Below, piece after piece: positions 1 through 7,822 of a stretch of 32,408 nt of DNA (positions are counted from its first letter, which is position 1; the number at the start of each line of letters is the position of its first letter). The notes under the pieces are model-generated. The model was not told the origin of the DNA and ran no database searches. It worked only from the letters and a program-made list of their open reading frames with translations. The position numbers and the translations under genes are program-made. Where the stretch lies: NCBI RefSeq assembly GCF_001905655.1, contig NZ_JMHT01000067.1, forward strand, positions 1-32,408. Direction: 5' to 3'. The stretch comes from Mycobacterium sp. ST-F2 (lineage in GTDB: Bacteria; Actinomycetota; Actinomycetes; Mycobacteriales; Mycobacteriaceae).

Positions 1-30
1 CCATGCTGGGCAAGCCAACTCAGATGTCAC

Positions 31-255
31 CTATTCGTGCAGCAGACCCGTTTTGCGCGCCGCCCGGGCATGCTCGGTGTCTGCATGATGATGCTCGAAG
101 GACTCTTCCTGGGAGATCGTCGCGAGATCGACCCAGACGGGCGAGCCGCTTGCCACGGGGTTCAGACGCGTACCACGCTCACCGTGGGCGTCGACTATCC
201 AGTCGCAGCCATCCCAGGTGACGATATCTCCGAGATTCACGCTCCGCAGTTGCAT
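31..255 (-). pseudogene. tnsB: N-terminus of a TnsB-type transposase, element A, interrupted by a stop
   Basis: This is the first 74 codons of the gene after the tnsA at 237-1031, on the same strand and overlapping it by 19 bp. Its opening (LGDIVTWDGCDW) resembles the opening of the intact TnsB at 5756 (IGDIIELRGQSW), and both sit directly after a tnsA, which supports the identification. The frame ends at a TAG at 31-33. The ten codons left before the window edge read on without another stop (VTSELACPAW) and could be the original continuation. The other minus-strand frames also hit stops here, so a simple frameshift does not rescue it. It may be a nonsense-mutated tnsB or a sequencing error. 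The catalytic DDE domain would lie outside the window. Confidence 0.5.
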
Positions 256-1031
256 GGTTCTCCCTTGTGGACGCTTTCAAGTAGGCTCGACTCGGTAATA
301 ACCTGGTCAAAATCAGTGCGTAAATGCCTGTGCCACAGCAGATGTCGAATATGTGCGGCTGCAATATACGGTCGCTTGAGATCGGCTTTGAGCGCTCCGT
401 CGCGGAATGTGCATCCGTCGGCGAACACCGCGACCAACCGGTCAAGCTCGGGCTGCGTTGGGTGATAACGCGTATGCCGTGCTGCACGAAGCCATTCGAG
501 ATTGCGCAGCTTGGTCGGGTGCAATTCGTGCAGCACCTGATGCTTCCAGCCGACCGTGCGACACACGTCCGCCGTCTTCGCGAACTGCTCGACCGTCGCA
601 TCGGTCATGCGACCCGATGGTTTGACGTCATAGAGGACCTGGTCACCGCTGCGGAGCGTGGCGAAGAAGTCAGGGAAGTGGGTCGAGCCGTCGGCGAAGC
701 TGATTTTCATGGGCTGCGAGGCGATCTGGCGAACCAGGCCGTCGAAGTCCAGCGACAGCAATGATTCGGCTTCCAAGCCTGATTCGCACCACACATGCGT
801 GCGCTGCGAGGCGAAATACTGCCGCGAATGCCGATTCAGCCGGTTCTGAAACTGGACGCCGGAACGCCAGGGCAGAGCTCGGTGGAAATGCTCATGAAGC
901 AAGGCGGGCGACACTGCAGCCGATCGTTCGTTCCCGTCGGCGGTGATCCACGAGACCGTGTCGATCCCGATCTGCGCCGACGAATCTGCCGATGACTCCA
1001 CGGACGTGCAACTGGACATGAGCCAGACCAT
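237..1031 (-). CDS. tnsA: TnsA-like endonuclease, element A
   Basis: This protein has the organisation of TnsA, the subunit that cuts the 5' ends of a Tn7-like transposon so that it moves by cut-and-paste. The nuclease core shows an acidic residue in a GLEAESL context, then HFPDFF, then VLYDVKPSG. This matches the E/D/K catalytic pattern of the restriction-enzyme fold of TnsA. The tail holds the small domain that in Tn7 contacts TnsC. It is divergent from the TnsA at 4977-5759 but has the same layout. The start is uncertain: ATG at 1031, ATG at 1019 or TTG at 1049 all fit, and none has a good ribosome site. Three tandem repeats lie just upstream, as expected for the tnsA-proximal end of a Tn7-like element running leftward. 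Confidence 0.75.
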   Translation of the reverse strand: MVWLMSSCTSVESSADSSAQIGIDTVSWITADGNERSAAVSPALLHEHFHRALPWRSGVQFQNRLNRHSRQYFASQRTHVWCESGLEAESLLSLDFDGLVRQIASQPMKISFADGSTHFPDFFATLRSGDQVLYDVKPSGRMTDATVEQFAKTADVCRTVGWKHQVLHELHPTKLRNLEWLRAARHTRYHPTQPELDRLVAVFADGCTFRDGALKADLKRPYIAAAHIRHLLWHRHLRTDFDQVITESSLLESVHKGEPCNCGA

Positions 1032-1064
1032 ATTGCGGGGGTACGACAAGCTGACGGGCCCGAC

Positions 1065-1137
1065 AGTCTCAACTGTCTGTCACTGAGTCTCAACTAGGGT
1101 GTCAAAGTCTCAAATAGGTTGTCATCCGACAGCCACA
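1065..1137 (-). repeat. tandem TnsB-type binding sites and possible end of element A
   Basis: Three near-identical sites lie at 1065-1082, 1086-1104 and 1106-1124, spaced 20-21 bp apart. Read on the minus strand they follow TGACA, two to four variable bases, a TA- or CA-containing core, TTGAGACT. This resembles the Tn7 TnsB site (TGACAAAATAGTTTGGAAC). Close tandem spacing beside tnsA is how the right end of Tn7 is built. Reading outward, the minus strand gives TGTGGCTGTCGGATGACA, so a TGT/ACA-type terminus can be placed at 1137. A 5-bp target duplication would then be CGACC at 1138-1142. The repeats are directly visible. The terminus and the TnsB role are inferred. Confidence 0.55.
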
Positions 1138-1257
1138 CGACCATGGGGTGATTCAGCGGGTGTACGTCCAGGCTTTAATTGACATAATGTACCTTATCGG
1201 CACTTGGCTTTAGCCTGGTGCGCGGCGAGAGCGGCGGTGCCATGTCCCGGTGTCCGA

Positions 1258-1469
1258 TCCGGAACTAGTTGGGAGTAATCCGGGAAAACCTGGTAGCTGT
1301 CCGAATTTTCGCCCTCCGTTCCAGAACTATCTGACAGTGACACCCGCCCAGGTCCCTGCCCATGCACCTGCGGATCTTCGGCCGGCGTAACGATAGCGCT
1401 GAGTCTGAATCCATGACCATCTGACAGCGCCGGACGGGACGACCGACAGTCCAGAACTACCTGACAGCG
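1258..1469 (-). repeat. spaced TnsB-like repeats, left copy
   Basis: Four imperfect 20-bp repeats lie at 1258-1277, 1320-1339, 1410-1429 and 1450-1469, all in one orientation. Two of them read TCCAGAACTAyCTGACAGyG. On the minus strand this gives CTGTCAGATAGTTCTGGAAC, very close to the Tn7 TnsB site, so an associated terminus should lie to the right, near 1520. The wide spacing resembles the cargo-side end of Tn7 rather than the tnsA side. The segment 1276-1334 (CGGGAA, GTCCGAAT, GCCCT and TTCCAGAAC in order) has a diverged copy at 31733-31784. No coding sequence is apparent from 1138 to 1587. Confidence 0.55.
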
Positions 1470-1510
1470 GCGGACGCTCCGCGCCTTCTAGGTCCAGCGC
1501 GAACCATATA

Positions 1511-1531
1511 ATTCGTCACTGTGACGTTATG
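1511..1531. other. att-like dyad sequence, left copy
   Basis: ATTCGTCAC, a single T, then GTGACGTTATG. The inner part, CGTCAC-T-GTGACG, is a perfect dyad. The same sequence without the central T is at 31955-31974 in the same orientation, 30.4 kb away. It lies 57 bp upstream of a tyrosine recombinase gene, where attL of an integrative element is often found. It also falls where the neighbouring TnsB-like repeats predict a transposon terminus. Both readings remain open. Confidence 0.5.
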
Positions 1532-1587
1532 CAGGTGATGCAGCGGCCTCTATTCCCCCAGGCTGGAGCCACGCAACACTCAATAAC

Positions 1588-1609
1588 ATGGATAACGTTG
1601 ATTATCCAT
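1588..1609. promoter_or_regulatory. inverted repeat over the recombinase start, dif-like layout
   Basis: Perfect 8-bp arms ATGGATAA (1588-1595) and TTATCCAT (1602-1609) flank a 6-bp centre, CGTTGA. Arms around a 6-bp spacer with inner ATAA and TTAT are typical of XerC/XerD dif-type core sites. The first arm contains the predicted ATG of the recombinase. It could be a recombination core, an operator, or an mRNA hairpin hiding the start codon. Confidence 0.4.
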
Positions 1610-2718
1610 CTTTTATCTGCCAGGCTGACCGTGTGTCGCACGAGACCGATCCCGGCTACTCCGTCGACGAAGGCGTTATTGAAGCTGCTGCCGTTGTGCC
1701 AGCCGTCGATGAGATCCCCGAGTGGTTCCAGCAGTTCCTAGATCACCGGCAGGCAAGTAAACCCTCGGCGCACACGATGAAGGCCTATCGCCGCGACTTC
1801 GTCGCCATTGCCAATCTGCTTACCGGTGGTGAGCCGGGCCATCTTAGTCCAGCTGACATAACTCGCGATTCGATGCGTACAGCGTTCGCGGCGTTTGCAG
1901 CCGACCACGAGGCGGCATCCATCCGACGCTGCTGGTCCACGTGGAATGTATTGTGCACCTTCCTCTATACGAACGAATTGTTGACGGCCAACCCCATGCA
2001 GCTCGTCGGACGACCCAAGTTGAAGAAGCCGCTGCCGAAGGCGCTCCCCCGAACCGCTGTGGAAGCATTGCTCTCTGCTATCACGCAGGAGTCCGATGCT
2101 CGCCGAACAGATTGGAAAGAAAGGGATCTCGCAGTCATTCTCACTGCACTCCTCGCGGGACTGCGGGCCGAAGAACTCCGCCTGGTCGACGTCGGTGACA
2201 TACGGACGCTCGACGATGGCTCCGCGGTGATCAATGTGAAAGGCAAGGGCGGCAAGGAACGCAACGTCCCCATCGAATCAGCCCTGCTGGAGGTGATCGG
2301 TACGTACATGGACAGTCGTGCCGGACGGTTTCCTCAGGGCAAGAAGCGCACATCGTCGCCGAAGAGTACGCCATTGTCGGGCTGGCCACATTCCGCCCCG
2401 CTATTCGTCGGTCGGGACGGTGAACGGATGACGCGTGGCACTCTACAGTCACGTATCAAGCGCGCGTTCAAACGCGCAGGGCCGGACGCGCGCCCCGTAC
2501 CCGGCGCCTTGGTGCACGGACTTCGCCATACCTATGCAACTGAACTCGCGACCTCGAATGTCAGCGTCTACACACTGATGAAACTCCTCGGACATGAGTC
2601 GATGACGACATCGCAGCGTTACGTTACGGCGGCGGGGATTGAAACACGAAGTGCGGCAGCGCAAAATCAGCTTTACTCCCTATTGACCGAACAACGGGAG
2701 GACGATGGGACCAGCTGA
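1588..2718 (+). CDS. tyrosine recombinase (phage integrase / XerC-XerD family)
   Basis: A site-specific recombinase of 376 residues. The catalytic residues are visible in order: Arg193 in AGLRAEEL, a Lys near 218 in the KGKGGKER turn, His310 and Arg313 in HGLRHTYATEL, His336 in LLGHES, and Tyr345 in SQRYV. An N-terminal SAM-like DNA-binding domain (about residues 45-150, with the HTMKAYRRDF motif) precedes it. The size fits Xer-type integrases that act on simple dyad cores. The ATG at 1588 lies in an inverted repeat and lacks a clear ribosome site. A GTG at 1633 is an alternative start that removes 15 residues. Its place beside the att-like dyad at 1511-1531 suggests it integrates or excises the 30-kb island. 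Alternatively, it could be a neighbour that a Tn7-like element inserted beside. Confidence 0.85.
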   Translation: MDNVDYPSFICQADRVSHETDPGYSVDEGVIEAAAVVPAVDEIPEWFQQFLDHRQASKPSAHTMKAYRRDFVAIANLLTGGEPGHLSPADITRDSMRTAFAAFAADHEAASIRRCWSTWNVLCTFLYTNELLTANPMQLVGRPKLKKPLPKALPRTAVEALLSAITQESDARRTDWKERDLAVILTALLAGLRAEELRLVDVGDIRTLDDGSAVINVKGKGGKERNVPIESALLEVIGTYMDSRAGRFPQGKKRTSSPKSTPLSGWPHSAPLFVGRDGERMTRGTLQSRIKRAFKRAGPDARPVPGALVHGLRHTYATELATSNVSVYTLMKLLGHESMTTSQRYVTAAGIETRSAAAQNQLYSLLTEQREDDGTS

Positions 2719-2763
2719 GAACAAAGCGATCCATGTGCCCCAAGGACGAAGGAAGGCCTCGCA

Positions 2764-3075
2764 ATGAGTAAGCGAGTGAGCCTGATTCTCCGCGACGCAG
2801 ACGAGGCGATGATCGCTCCCTTCCTCCATCGGGGATCGCCAGCTTTCGAGGTTCTGCGACAGTGGGCACACCACAATGGCTATGCCTCGGGCGACATCAG
2901 CTCGGATGCCGCTGTACTGCGGATTCTGCTTCGGGTGGGCGCTGAGGCTATGCACGAACAAATCCTGGATGCTGGCTACGCCCAGCTTGCGTCCGAGTTC
3001 AATAGCGCATCAACAAAATTCGAGCGACTGGCCGCACGGGGTCGTTCTGCGTCCCAGTCCGACGAGCTCAGATGA
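2764..3075 (+). CDS. small hypothetical protein, possibly DNA-binding
   Basis: A protein of 103 residues, 45 bp downstream of the recombinase on the same strand, with a good ribosome site (AAGGAAGG) before ATG 2764. The opening KRVSLILRDADEAMIAPFL resembles the strand-helix start of ribbon-helix-helix regulators. The middle (SSDAAVLRILLRVGAEAM) also looks like the paired helices of such proteins. The C-terminus is polar. No family is recognised with confidence. Cotranscription with the recombinase suggests an accessory or directionality role, but this is only inferred. Confidence 0.6.
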   Translation: MSKRVSLILRDADEAMIAPFLHRGSPAFEVLRQWAHHNGYASGDISSDAAVLRILLRVGAEAMHEQILDAGYAQLASEFNSASTKFERLAARGRSASQSDELR

Positions 3076-3106
3076 GCATCTTTACGCTCCGCTGCGGTCA
3101 GACGTG

Positions 3107-4168
3107 TCAGGGCCGGCAAGTTCCGCACGGCAGGATGGGCTTTCGCACGGTGTTTGCGGCCCACTCTTCGGCGTCCGCCGACTGAATAGCGCACACCTTG
3201 ACGTACGCACCAGTCCATGGCCCGTTGTGCGGATTCTGACCGCTGATGGTGCGGCACGTTGCGCGATGGACTCGCGCCGTAGACACGTTGTAGCTACGGG
3301 TGATGTTCACGACGAAGCCTTCCGGGTTGGCGGCGAGCCATGCGAGATAGCCAGCGTCGTCATTCCGGAATTCGTGTGCGCGGGTGCGTTGATCCACCCC
3401 GGCGAGTGCATCAGCTGGCACGACGTCGACGAACTCGCCAACCGGTCTTTGTGGGACGTCGGACGAGCTGTCCTCGCTAACAATGGCGGATTCGGCCGAT
3501 GCGTAGATGCCCACCACGACCTTGTTGCCGGCGAATTGGTCCACGGTGCAGTGCAGGCCGAGATCGGTGATTCGGCCGTCGCGGGGATGCCATGCCCGAT
3601 CTGGCCGAGTACGACCCAGCAAGGGGTCGAGCGCGTCGATCGTCTGCTTCCAGAGGTTCAGCCAATTGCGACGTGGACCGACCACGAAGGACAATTCGAG
3701 CCGAACTGGACCATCCGGTAGTACGGCAGCGCCAGAGACGGCGGCGTGGATAGCCTCCTTGTAGGCGACGCTCGTGGAAGAAGCCGCAGTGGTCGCGACG
3801 ACCACACCGGCGGCGGTGGGCGCAGGAATTTCTCGGGCGGCACAGATCCGCACAGACGATTGTTCGCCATGGCGCTTCGTGCACCACACCGACACCAAGT
3901 CGACATCGCGCAGGCGCGATGCGAGCGGATACGCGTAGTTATCCAGGTCGCTGGCATCGAGCAGGTCTCGTGAACTCGGTAAACCGACGTCGAGGCGCAG
4001 CGCCCACGGGCCCCTGATCCGTGCGCCGCCAGCGATCAAATCCTCCGTATCGTCGAGGTACTCCTGCAATCGGACCTGATCTGGATCGTCAGCCTTGTTC
4101 CACGAGGCGAGCCGCGGGGCGACCCTCAGCTCCAGCGAGCGATTATCAGGGCGGGCAAACCAGCGCAT
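3107..4168 (-). CDS. hypothetical protein with a C-terminal Cys/His motif region
   Basis: An unrecognised protein of 353 residues, convergent with the small gene ending at 3075. The middle (about residues 130-225) has a domain with WLNLWKQTIDAL, then WHPRDGRITDL, then VDQF. The C-terminal 90 residues form a separate module: NDDAGYLAWLAANPEGFVVN, then HRATCRTI, and a final LPCGTC. The HRxxC and CxxC spacing could bind a metal. From memory, this C-terminal module is found on varied actinobacterial proteins, but I cannot name a function. The ATG at 4168 lacks a ribosome site. A TATCTT box six bases upstream on the minus strand suggests a leaderless mRNA. No link to the transposition genes can be shown. 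Confidence 0.6.
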   Translation of the reverse strand: MRWFARPDNRSLELRVAPRLASWNKADDPDQVRLQEYLDDTEDLIAGGARIRGPWALRLDVGLPSSRDLLDASDLDNYAYPLASRLRDVDLVSVWCTKRHGEQSSVRICAAREIPAPTAAGVVVATTAASSTSVAYKEAIHAAVSGAAVLPDGPVRLELSFVVGPRRNWLNLWKQTIDALDPLLGRTRPDRAWHPRDGRITDLGLHCTVDQFAGNKVVVGIYASAESAIVSEDSSSDVPQRPVGEFVDVVPADALAGVDQRTRAHEFRNDDAGYLAWLAANPEGFVVNITRSYNVSTARVHRATCRTISGQNPHNGPWTGAYVKVCAIQSADAEEWAANTVRKPILPCGTCRP

Positions 4169-4180
4169 CGGATCAAGATA
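4169..4180 (-). promoter_or_regulatory. possible leaderless promoter for the 3107-4168 gene
   Basis: On the minus strand, TATCTT (4180-4175) fits the actinobacterial -10 pattern TAnnnT and is followed by six bases and then the ATG. This would start transcription at or next to the start codon. There is no ribosome site. No -35 box was identified. Confidence 0.35.
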
Positions 4181-4976
4181 GCGCGACGCACCGACAGGCC
4201 TCGGACGAAATCAGATCTCGATGGAACGCGATGCTGGCATTGGAGACATTTGCCAGCAAACTGCGGCAGCTGGCGAGTCCCAATGCGAAGAGATGTTATC
4301 GAGATCTGTGCGCATCCACTTTGCTGGCTAGAGACATCGCGTAGGTGTTAACTATAGGCAACACCCCGGGTTCTGATCGGCGACTTGCATCAGTGCGTTT
4401 GTGGGTGCGCCATTAGGGTGTGACCTCTAGTTATGCGCGAATGCGGTGTCTAGCAGTGGAATTACATCCGCATCGCGCTCACCAACAGCCATCAGTCGGT
4501 TGGCTTTGGCATTCAAACTCGGCTCACTCGAAGGCGAACGATGGACGAAGCCTTTCCCGGCAAAGTCAGCGGTGGCCATGGTTGCTGCAACCCTTGTGCG
4601 GATCTGTCAGTTTGTGCTCAACTTACGTTGCCATTCCGATCGTGGGGCGGGCACTTCAGCCTGCTCCAACGCACCGTCCCCGACGTGCGCGTTCATCGGA
4701 GGCAGTGGAATGGCCAGGCCTACCAGGAGGTGACACCCGCCCAGAAAATCTAGGTTGATCCGCTGACGGGGCATCAAGATTCCCCAGACGCTGAAAAAGC
4801 CGGGCTGGAATCCCGGCTTCTTCGGTGCGGCACTTGGCCGCTAATTGCTTACTTCACCCTTGAGAGGGAGACATGCTTATTTCAGCGCGCTTCCGGCACG
4901 ATGTCAACCCCTGCTTTGCATCCTGGCCTCCGACCCCATCGCGGGCTGCAGGCCCCGATGGCTGGTGGAGACGGCC
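4181..4976. other. gene-poor stretch upstream of the element B tns operon
   Basis: No convincing coding sequence. It should hold the promoter of the tns operon and possibly the tnsA-proximal end of element B. Weak TnsB-like matches in the expected orientation are TGTTAACTATAGGCAAC within 4346-4362, inside an inverted repeat GGTGTT/AACACC at 4344-4365, and CTGTCAGTTTGTGCTCAAC at 4604-4622. No tight tandem array like that at 1065-1124 is seen, so the terminus could not be placed. A 15-bp word (GTGACACCCGCCCAG, 4730-4744) also occurs at 1337-1351. Confidence 0.4.
4792..4819 (-). terminator. hairpin with T-tract on the minus strand
   Basis: Arms AAGCCGGG (4797-4804) and CCCGGCTT (4812-4819) form a perfect 8-bp stem with a 7-nt loop. 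On the minus strand the stem runs into TTTTTC, as in an intrinsic terminator for leftward transcription. On the plus strand it is followed only by CTTC. No minus-strand gene is apparent just upstream of it, so what it terminates is unclear. It may block antisense transcription leaving the tns region or end an unseen small RNA. Confidence 0.5.
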
Positions 4977-5759
4977 GTGACGCCGCCGTCGGTCCCGACG
5001 GAAGGGCCACTGCCCGTCAATGACGCGCCCTACACGATGGTGCTTTATCAAGATCCGAAGACCGGGCAGCGCGTACGAACCCGTCTCACACCTGAGGTTT
5101 CGCGCGTGTCATTTGAGCTATGCAGGCCTATCCGGAGTTTCCCGGCCTACCGTGGTCGCCGTTCCCATCAAGGCAAGTACTGGTTCTCGCGTTCACAAGG
5201 CCATGTCAGCTTTGAGTCGCGGTTCGAGATGACTGCCCTGATGACGGTCGACTTTCGGGGCGACGCAATCGCGGTCAGCTCCAACCCGTTCTGGCTGCTG
5301 TGGCCGAAGGGCCAGACGCACCACCGGCACGCCCCGGACTTTTTCATCCGAAGACGCGACGGATCGGCTCTCGTTGTCGACGTCAAGCCGGCAGATCGTC
5401 TCCGCGAGAAAGATCGGCTCCAGCATCAACGCACCCGCGACGCGTGTCGCGAGTTGGGCTGGGGCTACGAAGAATTCACAACTATGGACCCGACGGAAGA
5501 ACGCAACCTACGGCTGCTATGCGCCTACCACCATCCGCGGTTCGCACCGTCAGCAGAAGCACGATCCGCTATCACGATCTGCGTAAATCGATCGGGGCGA
5601 AACGGCATGCAGTTCGGCGAGCTGATCGACAACGCTTCGGACGGAGCTGAATTCGACGAAAGCCATCTCATCTGCAGCACGTACCACATGATCTGGAACA
5701 GAGAGATTCACGTCGACCTGGCCCGCCCGCTGACCTGGACCACGGTGATCACCTCGTGA
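4977..5759 (+). CDS. tnsA: TnsA-like endonuclease, element B
   Basis: The 5'-cutting subunit of a Tn7-like transposase. The catalytic triad is visible as Glu84 (SRFEMT), Asp121 (HAPDFF) and Lys137 (VVDVKPAD), numbered from GTG 4977. This matches the TnsA restriction-enzyme-like fold. The C-terminal part (DPTEERNLRLL) should form the TnsC-contacting domain. I chose GTG 4977 because GGTGGAG lies seven bases before it and the family core begins soon after. The open frame extends upstream to a TTG at 4845, but those residues look non-coding. It is first in an operon with tnsB, which starts inside its stop codon (GTGA). With TnsA present, cut-and-paste movement is expected rather than cointegrate formation. 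Confidence 0.88.
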   Translation: MTPPSVPTEGPLPVNDAPYTMVLYQDPKTGQRVRTRLTPEVSRVSFELCRPIRSFPAYRGRRSHQGKYWFSRSQGHVSFESRFEMTALMTVDFRGDAIAVSSNPFWLLWPKGQTHHRHAPDFFIRRRDGSALVVDVKPADRLREKDRLQHQRTRDACRELGWGYEEFTTMDPTEERNLRLLCAYHHPRFAPSAEARSAITICVNRSGRNGMQFGELIDNASDGAEFDESHLICSTYHMIWNREIHVDLARPLTWTTVITS

Positions 5760-7819
5760 TCGAACTGCATATCGGCGACATCATCGAACTCCGTGGCCAG
5801 AGCTGGAATATCCGCGACAGCGACGGACTGGTCCTTCGACTCAAATGTCTCGATGACGGCAGCGACCTGACCTTGCCGGTAGCGATGTTGCTCTGCGACG
5901 ATTCCTTCGTCGGTCCCGACGCCTCTGGACCAAGCATCGCCGATCAGAGGCTGCTCGACCTCGCCACCGACGAACAGCGACGAGATGCCCAGTTCTGGTA
6001 TGAGCACCTCTCCGGTATCAAACACGCCATGGAACAGCCGGCTCAAAGACAAGCCACTCCGGGTACCCCGATCGCGACTGTACAAGAACGACTTTCGGAC
6101 AAGCGTGCCGAGTTACGAACCCTGGGGCGGCAGGTCTCCATGACCACTATGTGGCGTAAGTGGCAACGCTTCAACACTGCGGGCCTGCTCGGATGTATCG
6201 ATCAGCGCGGCATGCCGGGTCACGTACGTCTGTCCGGAGTGCACGAGCGTGTGATCGTCACCCTGGAGATGGTGAAAGCGCACTACGTAGACAAGTCGAC
6301 GCCTACCAAGAAACAGATCATCGAAATCGCGGAGCGTCGCCTTCGTGACGACAACGTGCCGGTGCCGTGCAGGTCGTCGATGTACGCCTTACTGGCTGCA
6401 CTTGACCGCGGTGAGCACACCACCGGCGATGCGACGTCGCGCCGCAGTCACGCGAACAGCCCCGACCGAGCGTTCTCGAAGATCGTCGCCTTGTATCCAG
6501 GCGAAGAAGTGCAGCTCGACTCAACACCACTTGACGCAATGGCCTTACTGCCCGATGGTCAACCATGCCAAATCGATTTGGCTGCCGGCATCGACGTCGC
6601 GACACTGAGCATCACCGCGGCAATTCTTCGCCCGAACTCCTGCAAAACCGTTGATGCTATTGAACTCTGGGCCAACTCCTGCATCCCGCAACAGATGTTG
6701 CCAGGCTGGATTGAAAATATGACCGTCGCACGAAGCTACCTGTCGGACAGGCTATCCCCTCAGATCGATCTCGATAGGGCACTCGAGAACAAGCCCATCA
6801 TTGATGTGCGGGGTGTCGTAGTTGACCGTGGCAAGATCTTTGTCTCGAAAGCCTTCGAAAAGGCAACCGAACTTCGGGGAGTGCACCCTCGGGTCGCTGC
6901 TCCGCACCAGCCCACCGCCAAGCCTCATATCGAACGCTTGCTAAAGACCATCGGAGACGACTTTGTCCGATGGATCCCGGGATACAAGGGACGCTCGGTC
7001 AGCCACCGGGGCCGAAACCCGGAGAAGGATATTGTGTGGCCGCTGTTTGTACTTCAGGCGCTGCTCGACGAATGGGTCATCACGGTGTATCAGAACCGTC
7101 CCCACTCGGGGCTTCACCTGACGGCGGCCCCTCGGATGCAGCTCTCTCCCAATGCCATGTATCGAGCGATGTCGGAGATGGCACCAACTCCAGTACGGAC
7201 GATGACACGCGACGATTGGATCTCCCTGAAACCAAACAAGTTTCGTCGTATCAACCGCTACGGCGTCAACCTGGAGAACCTTGTGTACAACTCCGACTCG
7301 CCGCGCTTTCACCAGATGCGACGAACGAAATCGTTGAATTCCAAACAGAATGGCAAGTGGGAGGTGCGCTACGACCCCACCAACCTGATGCAGATCTGGG
7401 TGCGAGACGAGTCCCTAGTCTTCGACTCAGAGGGGCAGCGCAAAGTCGAAGACAATGGCTGGATCGAGTGCCGCTGGGTTCTGGCCGACTATGCGACCAT
7501 TCCATTCGGGATCGACATGGTGAAAGCGATTCGTCGGGACATGATTAAGAAACCAACCGACAAAGAAGTGCTCAGGCGCGCGGAGCAGATTCATCGTCAA
7601 TTGCTCGGCGGCCCATCGGAACCGAAACCTCGACCGCTTTCCCGTGCCGAAGCGTCGGCCGGGCGCGCCAACCTCGCGCGACAAGAGCTCAGCGGCGGCC
7701 CTCCCGCTGAGGTCGTTGCGCCCGGACGAAGCGACGACACTTCGGTCGCGCCGGTTGTTCAGTCTACGGTCGGACCAGTTGAGCCCATGCGTCCGATGCG
7801 TCTGTCGGAAGGGTGGTGA
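5756..7819 (+). CDS. tnsB: TnsB-like DDE transposase, element B
   Basis: The catalytic transposase that cuts the 3' ends and joins them to the target. The 687 residues show an N-terminal DNA-binding region with helix-turn-helix segments (about 60-220). A retroviral-integrase-type catalytic core follows, with Asp255 (VQLDSTPLD), Asp357 (VVVDRGK) and Glu393 (PHIERLL), the 35-residue gap being standard. A Mu-type C-terminal beta domain (about 500-580) and a basic, proline-rich tail likely to contact TnsC complete it. It starts at GTG 5756, overlapping the tnsA stop by four bases, so the two are probably translationally coupled. All three acidic residues are present and there are no internal stops, so it is probably active. 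Confidence 0.93.
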   Translation: MIELHIGDIIELRGQSWNIRDSDGLVLRLKCLDDGSDLTLPVAMLLCDDSFVGPDASGPSIADQRLLDLATDEQRRDAQFWYEHLSGIKHAMEQPAQRQATPGTPIATVQERLSDKRAELRTLGRQVSMTTMWRKWQRFNTAGLLGCIDQRGMPGHVRLSGVHERVIVTLEMVKAHYVDKSTPTKKQIIEIAERRLRDDNVPVPCRSSMYALLAALDRGEHTTGDATSRRSHANSPDRAFSKIVALYPGEEVQLDSTPLDAMALLPDGQPCQIDLAAGIDVATLSITAAILRPNSCKTVDAIELWANSCIPQQMLPGWIENMTVARSYLSDRLSPQIDLDRALENKPIIDVRGVVVDRGKIFVSKAFEKATELRGVHPRVAAPHQPTAKPHIERLLKTIGDDFVRWIPGYKGRSVSHRGRNPEKDIVWPLFVLQALLDEWVITVYQNRPHSGLHLTAAPRMQLSPNAMYRAMSEMAPTPVRTMTRDDWISLKPNKFRRINRYGVNLENLVYNSDSPRFHQMRRTKSLNSKQNGKWEVRYDPTNLMQIWVRDESLVFDSEGQRKVEDNGWIECRWVLADYATIPFGIDMVKAIRRDMIKKPTDKEVLRRAEQIHRQLLGGPSEPKPRPLSRAEASAGRANLARQELSGGPPAEVVAPGRSDDTSVAPVVQSTVGPVEPMRPMRLSEGW

Positions 7820-7822
7820 ACC

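Noticed and set aside
1501..1590. tRNA gene as integration site
   Set aside because: No cloverleaf-like arms, T-loop (GTTCRANNC) or 3' tRNA remnant could be found at either att-like copy.
4420..4758. 112-codon frame upstream of tnsA
   Set aside because: Poor codon bias, no ribosome site and no family resemblance. The interval is better explained as control DNA.
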